The position numbers and the translations under genes are program-made. Below the pieces are notes generated by a model. The model saw only the letters and a program-made list of their open reading frames with translations, was not told where the DNA came from and did not search any database. A stretch of DNA of 8,948 nt, taken from the NCBI GenBank assembly GCA_046759145.1, contig JBHIBR010000049.1, positions 1 through 8,948 on the forward strand. The letters run 5' to 3'. Below, piece by piece: positions 1 through 6,500 of this stretch; the stretch's first letter is position 1, and each line of letters starts with the position of its first letter. This stretch comes from JBHIBR01 sp046759145 [NCBI: Nitrospinota bacterium] (GTDB lineage Bacteria; UBA8248).

Positions 1-105
1 ACGCCGTGGGACCGTCAGGCATTTGTGCTCCTCTACCAGCTTTTCCAGATGACGTTGACAGAGGTGGCTGTCGGCAAGGTCCCATTGATCACCATCGGGA
101 AATAA
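1..105 (+). CDS. Partial C-terminal end of an unidentified protein
   Basis: The first frame is open from the window edge to a TAA at 103-105 and encodes 34 residues, beginning TPWDRQAFVLL and ending PLITIGK. About three quarters of its third codon positions are G or C, which fits a GC-rich genome better than the competing reading on the opposite strand. The peptide is mostly hydrophobic, with no recognisable motif, so no family can be named. It would converge on the RdhA-like gene, with 52 bases between the two stop codons. The opposite strand is also open through this stretch, so the choice of strand is an inference from codon bias and the natural stop. Confidence 0.45.
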   Translation, partial: TPWDRQAFVLLYQLFQMTLTEVAVGKVPLITIGK

Positions 106-157
106 TGCGGAGAACGTGAGCTGGGAAGGCCGCGTCACAGGCGCTCGCCACCCCCCG

Positions 158-1312
158 CTATGCCGCCCTCCGAGCCCAGAAGAAGCGCGGGTCTTTCTGT
201 TTTCCGTAGCCGAGCCAATCGTGGAGGCGGAGCAGGAAGCGATTGAAAAAGGGGAGGCGCTTTACCATCCACCGGGCGATGGTGTGGTGGATGCCCTTGC
301 CCTTGTTGAAGGGGCAGGCCCGGACGCAGATGCCGCAGTTCGTGCCCAGGTAAGCGAAGTAGCCGCGGCACCTCTCGGCATTGAGGTACCATTTCAGCAC
401 CCCATGGTTATTGGACATGTTGGGACCTTCGGTCGTCCGGGGCCCTTCGGGGATGGCCTTCGCCGGGCAGGCCTCGGCACATCGGTTGCAAATCTCACAA
501 AACCGGATGACCCCGATGTCCAGACTCTTCTTCTTCCCCCCGAGGGGCAGATCGGTGATCACCTTGCAAAAACGGACCCGGGGCCCGTATTTGGGCGTGA
601 TCACGAGCCCCATCCGCGAGGGCTGGCCCAGGCCCGCGTCCACGGCCAGGGGGACGTTCAGAGCCGTGTCGTTCAAGCAGGGAACGGCCCGGTAGCCCAG
701 GGTCCTTATGAACTGGGCGAGAGAGCCCACCAGCATGCTCATCCGGGAATAGTTCCGGTGCGTCTCCGTCAGCATGACGGCCGTGGGGGCCGTCCTCATC
801 ATCTCATAGTCCATCGCAACGCCGAGGACGATGGCCTCGCGGCACCCCTCGGGGAGCTCCACGGGCGGGTTCAAACCCTCGCCCGGCAGGTAATGGTGGG
901 AGTAAACCCACCTCTCGTCGAGCTCTGTGAACCCCACGAGGTCCGCCCCGTAGAAGCGGGCCACCTTCGTCACGGTCTCCCGCATCCGGGCCGGGTCTTG
1001 GACCTGGAACTTTCCCGCATCGGAAGGAAGGCTGCGGTCGGCCGGCGCGCGCAGGGGCTCCCAAGAGGTGAGGCCGGAGTTGGGACGGTTGATGCCGGTT
1101 CCCAGGGAAGAGACGACGGTCGTGCTCCCGGCATAGAGGGCGAAATCCAGCTGGTCGAAGCCCCTGTCCCCTTCCTGGATGTGTTTGCTGATGGCCCTGT
1201 TCACCCGCTCACCGTAGGAATTGAGGTGGGGGTCCCACTGGGAGCGCATGATGGTGTTGTTCTTCTGGTTGAACCGCTTGTAGCCCGGCAGGACTCGGTA
1301 GTTCTCGGCCAT
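158..1312 (-). CDS. Reductive dehalogenase (RdhA)-like cobalamin/4Fe-4S protein, cytoplasmic, no TAT signal
   Basis: A 384-residue protein of the RdhA family, whose members use a base-off corrinoid and two 4Fe-4S clusters for reductive removal of halogen; the fold is shared with epoxyqueuosine reductase. The C-terminal part carries two clusters: C272-x2-C275-x2-C278-x3-C282-P, and C315, then C326-x2-C329-x3-C333-P. Before them lies a typical corrinoid-domain stretch: FIRTLGYRA near 201-209, AGLGQPSRMG at 226-235, then ITPKYGP and VITDLPL. Y188 is a candidate for the catalytic tyrosine, but this needs an alignment. The ATG at 1312 is chosen because AAGGAGG (1319-1325) sits six bases upstream; an in-frame ATG further up, at 1384, falls inside the likely promoter. 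No twin-arginine motif or membrane segment is seen and no RdhB anchor lies nearby, so it is probably soluble. It lacks the fused reductase of NpRdhA-type enzymes, so electrons must come from another protein. Substrate unknown. The family call is strong; actual dehalogenation is inference. Confidence 0.85.
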   Translation of the reverse strand: MAENYRVLPGYKRFNQKNNTIMRSQWDPHLNSYGERVNRAISKHIQEGDRGFDQLDFALYAGSTTVVSSLGTGINRPNSGLTSWEPLRAPADRSLPSDAGKFQVQDPARMRETVTKVARFYGADLVGFTELDERWVYSHHYLPGEGLNPPVELPEGCREAIVLGVAMDYEMMRTAPTAVMLTETHRNYSRMSMLVGSLAQFIRTLGYRAVPCLNDTALNVPLAVDAGLGQPSRMGLVITPKYGPRVRFCKVITDLPLGGKKKSLDIGVIRFCEICNRCAEACPAKAIPEGPRTTEGPNMSNNHGVLKWYLNAERCRGYFAYLGTNCGICVRACPFNKGKGIHHTIARWMVKRLPFFNRFLLRLHDWLGYGKQKDPRFFWARRAA

Positions 1313-1350
1313 GGGGGGCCTCCTTGGATTGGCGCGCGAGGGCGACTTCT

Positions 1351-1374
1351 GGGCTTGCCCCTGAGGGAAAGCCC
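1351..1374 (-). promoter_or_regulatory. Hairpin in the leader of the RdhA-like gene
   Basis: GGGCTT (1351-1356) pairs with AAGCCC (1369-1374), and CCC (1358-1360) pairs with GGG (1365-1367) around a CTGA loop. This gives nine base pairs with one internal mismatch. It lies between the candidate promoter and the ribosome binding site, so it would form in the transcribed leader. There is no U tract, so it is not a standard terminator. The structure is visible in the sequence; a regulatory role is inference. Confidence 0.4.
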
Positions 1375-1384
1375 AGCTATTCAT

Positions 1385-1419
1385 AAAATACAATAAATTC
1401 CGAAAATTTGAAAGGCCAA
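1385..1419 (-). promoter_or_regulatory. Candidate promoter and operator dyad for the RdhA-like gene
   Basis: This is the most AT-rich stretch of the gap upstream of the RdhA-like gene. On the minus strand TTGGCC (1414-1419) and TATTGT (1390-1395) are 18 bases apart. An alternative pair is TTCAAA (1407-1412) and TATTTT (1385-1390), 16 bases apart. Between the elements lies the inverted repeat AAATT-N5-AATTT (1395-1409), placed where a regulator could control access. It is not a consensus FNR/CRP dehalobox. A weaker dyad, TCGGG-N7-CCCGA, lies upstream at 1434-1450. Promoter strength and regulator are unknown. Confidence 0.4.
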
Positions 1420-1522
1420 CCATCTCGCCGCATTCGGGTTCTCTCCCCGATATGTGCCCTGATTTGAAACATCTTACTCGCGCGTGATTTATCGAATACC
1501 CACTGGCCTGTCTACGCTTGTG

Positions 1523-2344
1523 CTACTCTCCCGCCGGCCGCTCTGCCTCTTCCTCCTCATGCGTTTCATCGCTCTCATCTTCGGTCGGTTCCGCTGCCGA
1601 GACCCGCCTTGTTATCTTCTTTCGTTGTGGGAGCCGTATCCGAATATTATCCATCTCTACCGCAGACGCTTCATTCAAAAGCCGACGGACCCCCTGAATG
1701 ATTTCCTCGAATCCAACGATCACGTCCATAGTTTTCCGCAAGTGCCGGCGCAAATGGCGGAGGGAAGGCTCAGACAGCATTGCAGAAAGCAGGTTTTTCG
1801 GTTCCAGCACTTTCCGGCGTCGCCATAAATCGTCAAGCCCACTGCTTCGCACGTTTCTGTAAGAGATTAGCTCAAACTTTTGGGCAAGCTCCGAGGGATC
1901 GTCTATCAGCAGATTCCACTGTTCCAGAAGGGTAGTTATTGGCGGTTGACCGAACTCGACGTGATAGACCCTCCATTCGCGTCCGTTAGTGAGTAAGATC
2001 CACTCGCATCCTGCATCTATCGCGTAGGAGGTGACCTGCTTCAGGTGCTTGAGGGCCAAATCAACTCCGACACGTTTCAGCTCGATCATGATCACGGGTT
2101 TGCCATCCGTGCCCTCTTCCAGCTTGACCGTAAAATCCACATGCTCTGTTTCCCCAGCCCCGCGAACAGCTTGTTCTCGGGAAAGGTGCTTGAAAGCATC
2201 GTATCCAAGGACCGTCTCAAAGATCCGCTCTACTCGTCGGCGCGTCTCAGCCTCATTTGCGTCGCTCCGCATGATTTGCTCAATCATGTTCCTGGCTTCT
2301 CTTATTGCCCGCCGCGTCTCTTTGTCGATGGCTTGCCTGGCCAT
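1523..2344 (-). CDS. Stand-alone type I restriction HsdR N-terminal nuclease domain protein
   Basis: A 273-residue protein matching the N-terminal nuclease domain of type I restriction R subunits (HSDR_N type, PD-(D/E)xK fold). Visible motif residues are D70 (EHVDFTV), E88-x-K90 (MIELKR) and Q103-x3-Y107, followed by the conserved ILLTNGREWRVYHV at 116-129. The first 45 residues are helical and charged; the last 20 are very acidic. No helicase motifs follow, and no HsdS or HsdM gene lies nearby, so this is not a working type I system. Such solo domains are common and mostly uncharacterised; they may be nucleases in defence or mobile elements, or may be inactive. The ATG is supported by AGGAGG five bases upstream. 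Base composition is clearly less GC-rich than in the flanking thiolase operon, which suggests horizontal acquisition. Catalytic residues look intact. Function is inferred from the domain only. Confidence 0.8.
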   Translation of the reverse strand: MARQAIDKETRRAIREARNMIEQIMRSDANEAETRRRVERIFETVLGYDAFKHLSREQAVRGAGETEHVDFTVKLEEGTDGKPVIMIELKRVGVDLALKHLKQVTSYAIDAGCEWILLTNGREWRVYHVEFGQPPITTLLEQWNLLIDDPSELAQKFELISYRNVRSSGLDDLWRRRKVLEPKNLLSAMLSEPSLRHLRRHLRKTMDVIVGFEEIIQGVRRLLNEASAVEMDNIRIRLPQRKKITRRVSAAEPTEDESDETHEEEEAERPAGE

Positions 2345-2366
2345 AGCTCCCTCCTACTAGAAAATG

Positions 2367-2384
2367 CTCCAGATACCGCTGGAG
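2367..2384. promoter_or_regulatory. Perfect 6-bp inverted repeat in the leader of the HsdR_N gene
   Basis: CTCCAG (2367-2372) and CTGGAG (2379-2384) form a perfect inverted repeat around the six bases ATACCG. It lies a short way upstream of the AGGAGG that serves the nuclease-domain gene. It could be an operator or a leader hairpin that affects ribosome access. There is no U tract, so a terminator is unlikely. The role is inference. Confidence 0.3.
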
Positions 2385-2472
2385 GACCGTCCACCGGAGC
2401 TCAGCGGACTTCCCCTCTGGTACCCGTCAGCGCTCGCTCTTCGTAGTTTCCTCTGACAAGATGCGTTTGCCA

Positions 2473-2503
2473 ATTATAGGATGGTGTCTCAATTCCTCGA
2501 CAA
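2473..2503 (-). promoter_or_regulatory. Candidate promoter for the HsdR_N gene
   Basis: The minus strand carries a consensus TATAAT (2473-2478). A weak -35, TTGTCG (2498-2503), lies 19 bases upstream, inside the last codons of the thiolase gene. The start would lie near 2466, giving a leader of about 120 bases. It suggests that the nuclease gene has its own promoter rather than relying on the thiolase operon. The spacer is longer than ideal, so confidence is moderate. Confidence 0.4.
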
Positions 2504-3673
2504 GACAAACACACTGCTCACCGCCCCCGGTCCCCCCAGGGTGTGGCCGAGGGCGATGCGGGCGCCGGGGACCTGGCGCTTCCCAGAGCGGCCGAGGAGC
2601 TGGTCGGTGAGGTCGCAGAGGACGCGCGCGCCGGTCGCGCCGATGGGGTGGCCGCAGGATTTGAGGCCTCCGCTCGTGTTGACGGGCAGTTCCCCACCGA
2701 GCTTCGAGTGCCCCCCCGCGACAAAGGCTCCCCCTTCGCCCTGCTTCACGAAGCCGAGGTCCTCGTAGTTCACGATCTCGGTGATGGTGAAGCAGTCGTG
2801 GACCTCGGCCACGTCTATCTGCTCGCGGGGTTTCGTGATCCCCGCCCGGGCGTATGCCTGGCGGGCGGCCTCTCGGGTGGACTCAAAGCCCAGGAAGTCG
2901 AATTTCGGCGAAAACTGGGTGGTGATGTATCCCGCGGCACAGGAGAGCCCCACGCCCTGGATCACCACGTAGTCGCGCCGGAAGGAGGGAGCGAGATCCG
3001 CCCGCGTGAGGATGAGGGCGGCGGCCCCGTCCGTGGTGGGGCAGCAGTCGAGCAACCCCAGGGGCTCGCACACCCGGGGGGCCTTGAGCACCTGCTCCAC
3101 TGTGACCTCGCGCCGGAAGTGGGCCTTGGGGTTCAGGGAGCCGTGGTAGTGGTTCTTGACGGCCACCTGGGCCAGGGTCTCGTTGGTGGCGCCGAATTCC
3201 CTGAAGTAGCGGGTTGCCAGGATGGCGAAGGCGCCCGGCGCGGTGCGTCCTTTGGCGTAGAAGGGATGGCCTTTCTCCACGTGGTGGGCCACGAGGCTCC
3301 CCCGGGGGGGGACCTCCCGCATCTTCTCGACACCCGCCGCGAGCACCACGTCGTACTCCCCCGCGGCTACGGCCAGGGCGGCCATCCGCACCGCCTCCAT
3401 CCCCGTGGTGCAGTAGTTCGAAACCCGGCTCACGGGTTTGGGGTGGAGGTTCAAGGCCTTGGCCATGGAGGGTCCCCCGGAGCCGTCGAAGCCCCAGGCG
3501 TAGGGGAGGTAGGTCCCGAGCCATGCCGCCTCGATGGCCTCGTGGCTCACCCCCGCGTCCCCCATGGCGGCGAAGGCGGCCTCGACGAGCATGTCGCTGT
3601 AGCTCTGCTCGAAATTCTCCCCGAAGCGGGTGCTCCCTACCCCGATGATGGCCACGTTCCCGGCGATGCCCAT
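2489..3673 (-). CDS. SCP2-type thiolase / acetyl-CoA acetyltransferase-like protein
   Basis: A 394-residue thiolase-family protein, normal length for SCP2-type thiolases (lipid-transfer, PhlC and archaeal acetoacetyl-CoA thiolase relatives). The nucleophile is C88 in SNYCTTGMEA. H292-D-C294-F replaces the NEAF motif of classical thiolases, and H342 sits in GHPIGATG. The C-terminal cysteine of classical thiolases is replaced (GHTLGGPG), as expected when the HDCF cysteine takes over acid/base duty. The active site therefore looks complete. The reaction could be condensation, thiolysis or C-acylation of an acyl-CoA; the substrate cannot be read. The ATG at 3673 has AGGGGGA (3680-3686) six bases upstream, overlapping the TAG of the preceding gene; a TTG two codons further up is less likely. 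Only 11 bases separate it from the HMGCS-like/OB gene, so the two are probably co-transcribed and translationally coupled, and the proteins likely form one complex. Confidence 0.88.
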   Translation of the reverse strand: MGIAGNVAIIGVGSTRFGENFEQSYSDMLVEAAFAAMGDAGVSHEAIEAAWLGTYLPYAWGFDGSGGPSMAKALNLHPKPVSRVSNYCTTGMEAVRMAALAVAAGEYDVVLAAGVEKMREVPPRGSLVAHHVEKGHPFYAKGRTAPGAFAILATRYFREFGATNETLAQVAVKNHYHGSLNPKAHFRREVTVEQVLKAPRVCEPLGLLDCCPTTDGAAALILTRADLAPSFRRDYVVIQGVGLSCAAGYITTQFSPKFDFLGFESTREAARQAYARAGITKPREQIDVAEVHDCFTITEIVNYEDLGFVKQGEGGAFVAGGHSKLGGELPVNTSGGLKSCGHPIGATGARVLCDLTDQLLGRSGKRQVPGARIALGHTLGGPGAVSSVFVLSRN

Positions 3674-3684
3674 GGGCAATCCCC

Positions 3685-5085
3685 CTAGAGTAAGGGCCTG
3701 AACTTCCAGAAATAATTATAGTATCCCTCCCCCCTGTGGAGGAGGCGGAAGCAGAGCTCGACGGGCATGTCGATGGCGACTTCTCCTGGCTCGCAATCAG
3801 TGAGCTGGCCGTAGAAGCGCCCCCCCCCCTCCAGGTCGGCCGTGGCCATCACCACGGGCGGGTCGGGGGAGGGCACCAGGTGGTCGGCCACGAAGGAGTA
3901 GACCTTTCCCCGCCGGGCGAGCTTGAAGTCGTCGAACTCGTCCCGCGCCGTACAGCCGCAGCACACCCGCTGGCGGGGGAACTGGATGAAGCCGCACCGG
4001 CGGCACCTCTGGGCGTAGAGCCGCAGGTTCCCCTTCGCCTCCTTCCACAGGATGGAGGGAGAGCTGAAGGGCTCCAGCACCTCGGTGGCCATGAGGCCCC
4101 GAAAGCGGAGGGACTTGCCGTAGTGGGAGAGGGGCCGCGCCCGCGCCAGGTGGGCGGCGACCCCCCGCCTGCCGCGCAGGGATACTACCAGCTCCGTGGC
4201 GCGGAAAAGCAGCGCCTCCGCCCCGCTCCCGTAGCCGACAGCCAGCAGGTGCTCGCCGGGCTCGGCCTCCTCGAGCGCTGCGGCGAGCTCCAGGAGAGGG
4301 GCAGCAGCGCCCGCATCGCCGATTCGCCCGAGCACAGGCTCCCTCGGGTAGCACGCCTCGGGGAAGCCGAGCTTCCGCGCGATGGATGCTCGCGTGCGGA
4401 GGTCAGGGGCATAAAAGAGCACCCTCCCGATGTCCTCCCGGGTCGCCCCGCAGCGCCCGAGCAGCCCTTCGGCAGCCTCGACGGTGAAGCGCTCGTAGCC
4501 GTAGGTCTGGATGAACCGCGCATCTGCCGCGCGGGGGAAAGGGTCGTCCGCGCGGCGCCACACGTCGGTAAATTCCTCGGTCACCGAGTAGCTCGCCTCG
4601 AGCTCGGCCGCGGCACCCTCCCGCCCGAGGAGGAAGGCAACCGCCCCATCCCCTGCCAGCATCTCCCCGGCCTCCCCCGCCCGGGCGGGTCTTAGCTCCG
4701 AGGCCACGACCGCCACCTCATCCGCGCTCCCCGCCTCGAGGGCGTCCGCCGCCGCCCGCAGCGCCGCTGTCCCCGCCCGGAGCGAGCCTCCGAACTCCGC
4801 CACCGCCACCTCGCGGCTGAGGTCCCCCACCTCGGCCAGGAGGGCCGCCCCCGATTTTTCCAGGTAGGGCGAGGTGGTGGAGGCGAAGTAGAGCGCCTCC
4901 ACGCGGGCGGGGTCCCGGCCTTCCAGGCAGTTGAGGAGCGCGTCCGCTCCCATGGTGAGGGCGTCCTCGTCGTGGTTGGCGAAGGAGCGGCTGCCCCGCG
5001 CCCTTCCTCCCCACACCGCCGCCACCTGCTCGCCCGAGAGGCGGTAGCGGGGGATGTAGGCCCCCAGGCTCACGATGCCGGCCAA
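3685..5085 (-). CDS. HMG-CoA synthase-like protein fused to a C-terminal zinc-ribbon/OB-fold (DUF35) domain
   Basis: A 466-residue two-domain protein. Residues 1 to about 335 follow the HMG-CoA synthase fold: GAYIPRYRL near the start, EEFTDVWRR at 170-178, and GYGSG at 284-288. The remainder is a DUF35 module: a zinc ribbon with C361, C364, C375 and C378, then an OB fold (GKVYSFV, VVMATADLEGGG, FYGQLTD). In the archaeal thiolase/HMGCS/DUF35 complex and in bacterial PhlACB these parts are separate proteins, with DUF35 helping CoA handling between active sites. Against S. aureus HMGCS recalled from memory, the Glu/Cys/His triad falls on T70, L102 and Y225, so this half is probably not a standard synthase and may be a scaffold. 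The start is TTG, chosen because the conserved GIVSLGAYIP follows at once and a GGAG/GAGGGGG tract lies just upstream; the first in-frame ATG would remove the core fold. It leads the operon with the thiolase. Confidence 0.85.
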   Translation of the reverse strand: MAGIVSLGAYIPRYRLSGEQVAAVWGGRARGSRSFANHDEDALTMGADALLNCLEGRDPARVEALYFASTTSPYLEKSGAALLAEVGDLSREVAVAEFGGSLRAGTAALRAAADALEAGSADEVAVVASELRPARAGEAGEMLAGDGAVAFLLGREGAAAELEASYSVTEEFTDVWRRADDPFPRAADARFIQTYGYERFTVEAAEGLLGRCGATREDIGRVLFYAPDLRTRASIARKLGFPEACYPREPVLGRIGDAGAAAPLLELAAALEEAEPGEHLLAVGYGSGAEALLFRATELVVSLRGRRGVAAHLARARPLSHYGKSLRFRGLMATEVLEPFSSPSILWKEAKGNLRLYAQRCRRCGFIQFPRQRVCCGCTARDEFDDFKLARRGKVYSFVADHLVPSPDPPVVMATADLEGGGRFYGQLTDCEPGEVAIDMPVELCFRLLHRGEGYYNYFWKFRPLL

Positions 5086-5144
5086 TGTCCCCCTCTCCCC
5101 TCTTGCGCGTATCCCGGAAGAGTCCCGGCCCCGCGGGAAAGACG

Positions 5145-5179
5145 GGCCTCATCATAAGGAAGGCCGCAGGGCGCCGCAA
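5145..5179 (-). promoter_or_regulatory. Promoter of the HMGCS-like/thiolase operon with a dyad over the -10
   Basis: On the minus strand TTGCGG (5174-5179) and TATGAT (5151-5156) are separated by 17 bases, a good sigma70-type layout. The leader would be about 58 bases. GGCCT (5145-5149) and AGGCC (5161-5165) form an inverted repeat with an 11-base centre that brackets the -10, a place where a dimeric repressor such as a TetR-type protein could bind. No regulator gene is present in the window. The promoter is fairly convincing; the operator is inference. Confidence 0.5.
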
Positions 5180-5194
5180 CCGAGGGGAGTTCTC

Positions 5195-5223
5195 GCCCCC
5201 TTGGGCGGGGGCTCGCTTATAAT
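5195..5223 (+). promoter_or_regulatory. Candidate -10 and GC dyad upstream of the aminotransferase gene
   Basis: A consensus TATAAT lies at 5218-5223, about 84 bases before the aminotransferase start. No good -35 is found 16 to 18 bases upstream. Instead an inverted repeat, GCCCCC-N6-GGGGGC (5195-5212), covers that position. This could be an activator or repressor site for a promoter that does not depend on a canonical -35. The gap between the two divergent genes is 221 bases and holds no other visible gene. Confidence 0.4.
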
Positions 5224-5306
5224 GGCCGCTGTTTTGAGCTCCCCCTCGGACGAGGTTCCGGGGGGGCCTGGCTCGGAAGAGAGGGGCGAGGGATAAGGAG
5301 GCAGAT

Positions 5307-6500
5307 ATGGATCCCCGGGGATTGGGCGCGGAGCGGCTTGCTGAGGTGCCCTTCTCGGGCATCCGGAAGGTGTTTGAGGCGGTCCGCCGCCTGGAGGCAG
5401 AGGGTCGCCGGGTGGTGCACTGGCAGATCGGCCGGCCCGACTTCGACACCCCTGCCCACATCAAGGCCGCCGCGGTCGCCGCCCTGGAGCGGGGGGAGGT
5501 CCACTACGCCCCCAATGCGGGGATCCCCCTCCTGCGGGAGGCCATCGCCCGCCGGCACGGGCTCGACACGGGGCGGGCGGCAGACCCGGCGACGCAGGTG
5601 ATCGTCATGGCCGGGGCGAACGAGGGCGTGATGGTCTCCATGCTGGCGCTCGTGAACCCGGGCGATGAGGTGCTCGTCCCCACGCCCAACTGGCATCACT
5701 ACCGGGCCTGTGTGCACCTCGCGGGCGGGGTCCCGGTCGAGGTCCCTCTCCGGGAGGAGGATGGCTTCGAGCTCAAGGCGGCCGAGGTGGGGGCGCGCCT
5801 GGGGCCCCGGACCCGGATGCTCGTCCTGGCCTCCCCCCACAACCCGACGGGCGCGGTGGTGGGGGAGGGAGATCTCGCCGCCATCGCCGAGCTCGCCCGC
5901 CGGGGAGACTTCCTCGTCCTCAGCGACGAGATCTACACCCGCATCACCTACGAGGGCGTCCGGGCGCGGAGCATCGCTTCCTTCCCGGGGATGGAGGAGC
6001 GCACCATCGTGGTGAACGGCTTCTCCAAGGCCTACTCTATGGACGGCTGGCGGTTGGGCTGGACGGTGGCTTCCCCCGCGATCACCTCCCACCTCCTCAA
6101 GGTGCGCCAGTACACCACGGTCTGTGTCAACACCTTCATCCAGCACGGCGCGGCGGCGGGGCTTGCGGGCGACCAGGCCTGCGTGGAGGAGATGGTGGCC
6201 GCCTTCGCCGCCCGGCGGAGGGTCATCCTGGATGGCCTCCGCTCGATCCCCGGCGTGAGCGCGGCCGAGCCCGGGGGCGCCTTCTACGTCTTCCCCAACG
6301 TAGCGTCCTTCGGCCGCAGCTCCCAGGAGATGGCCGACTACCTCCTGAACAAGCACGGGGTGGCCACCGTGGCGGGTTCGGCTTTCGGCTCGGGGGGAGA
6401 GGGGTATCTGCGGATCGCTTACTCCTGCTCCCTCGAAGAGTGCCGGGAGGGCGTGGGGCGGCTGCGGGGGGCGCTTGGGGCGAGCGGCGGGCGGCGCTAG
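5307..6500 (+). CDS. PLP-dependent class I/II (fold type I) aminotransferase
   Basis: A 397-residue aminotransferase of the aspartate aminotransferase superfamily. K241 in the SKAYSMDGWRLGW block is the lysine that holds pyridoxal phosphate. N179 in SPHNPTG and D207 in LSDEIY match the cofactor ring contacts. R369 in YLRIAYS matches the arginine that binds the substrate carboxylate. GRPDFDTP near 42-49 and AGANEG at 102-107 are also typical. The protein is full length and should be a soluble dimer. It moves an amino group between an amino acid and a 2-oxo acid; the specific amino acid cannot be told. The ATG is well supported by AAGGAGG five bases upstream. It diverges from the thiolase operon and converges on the MFS gene. 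Neither neighbour shows that it belongs to their pathway, although the shared divergent region could co-regulate it with the thiolase operon. Confidence 0.9.
   Translation: MDPRGLGAERLAEVPFSGIRKVFEAVRRLEAEGRRVVHWQIGRPDFDTPAHIKAAAVAALERGEVHYAPNAGIPLLREAIARRHGLDTGRAADPATQVIVMAGANEGVMVSMLALVNPGDEVLVPTPNWHHYRACVHLAGGVPVEVPLREEDGFELKAAEVGARLGPRTRMLVLASPHNPTGAVVGEGDLAAIAELARRGDFLVLSDEIYTRITYEGVRARSIASFPGMEERTIVVNGFSKAYSMDGWRLGWTVASPAITSHLLKVRQYTTVCVNTFIQHGAAAGLAGDQACVEEMVAAFAARRRVILDGLRSIPGVSAAEPGGAFYVFPNVASFGRSSQEMADYLLNKHGVATVAGSAFGSGGEGYLRIAYSCSLEECREGVGRLRGALGASGGRR

Noticed and set aside
1-138. Minus-strand partial gene starting at GTG 138 and leaving the window
   Set aside because: No ribosome site lies before the GTG, and third codon positions are less GC-rich than in the + frame over the same bases. 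Kept only as an open question.
116-1396. Long + strand open frame of 426 codons opposite the RdhA-like gene
   Set aside because: Its product has no recognisable motifs and is a low-complexity Gly/Pro/Arg/His/Val mix, while the minus strand encodes clear RdhA motifs over the same bases. It is an antisense shadow of a GC-rich gene.
158-1423. Longer RdhA-like start at 1423 or 1384
   Set aside because: The added N-terminus would overlap the AT-rich promoter and leader hairpin, shows no TAT motif, and the ATG at 1312 has a strong AAGGAGG.
2543-3688. Long + strand open frame of 381 codons opposite the thiolase gene
   Set aside because: The minus strand carries the thiolase active-site motifs; the + product is repetitive Gly/Val/Glu/His sequence without domains.
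3736-4695. Long + strand open frame opposite the HMGCS-like/OB gene
   Set aside because: It is the codon-bias shadow of a gene with clear HMGCS and zinc-ribbon motifs; no motifs or ribosome site of its own.
5217-6356. 379-codon minus-strand open frame opposite the aminotransferase
   Set aside because: The + strand encodes all PLP-binding motifs and has a strong ribosome site; the minus product is Gly/His/Asp/Val-rich without domains.
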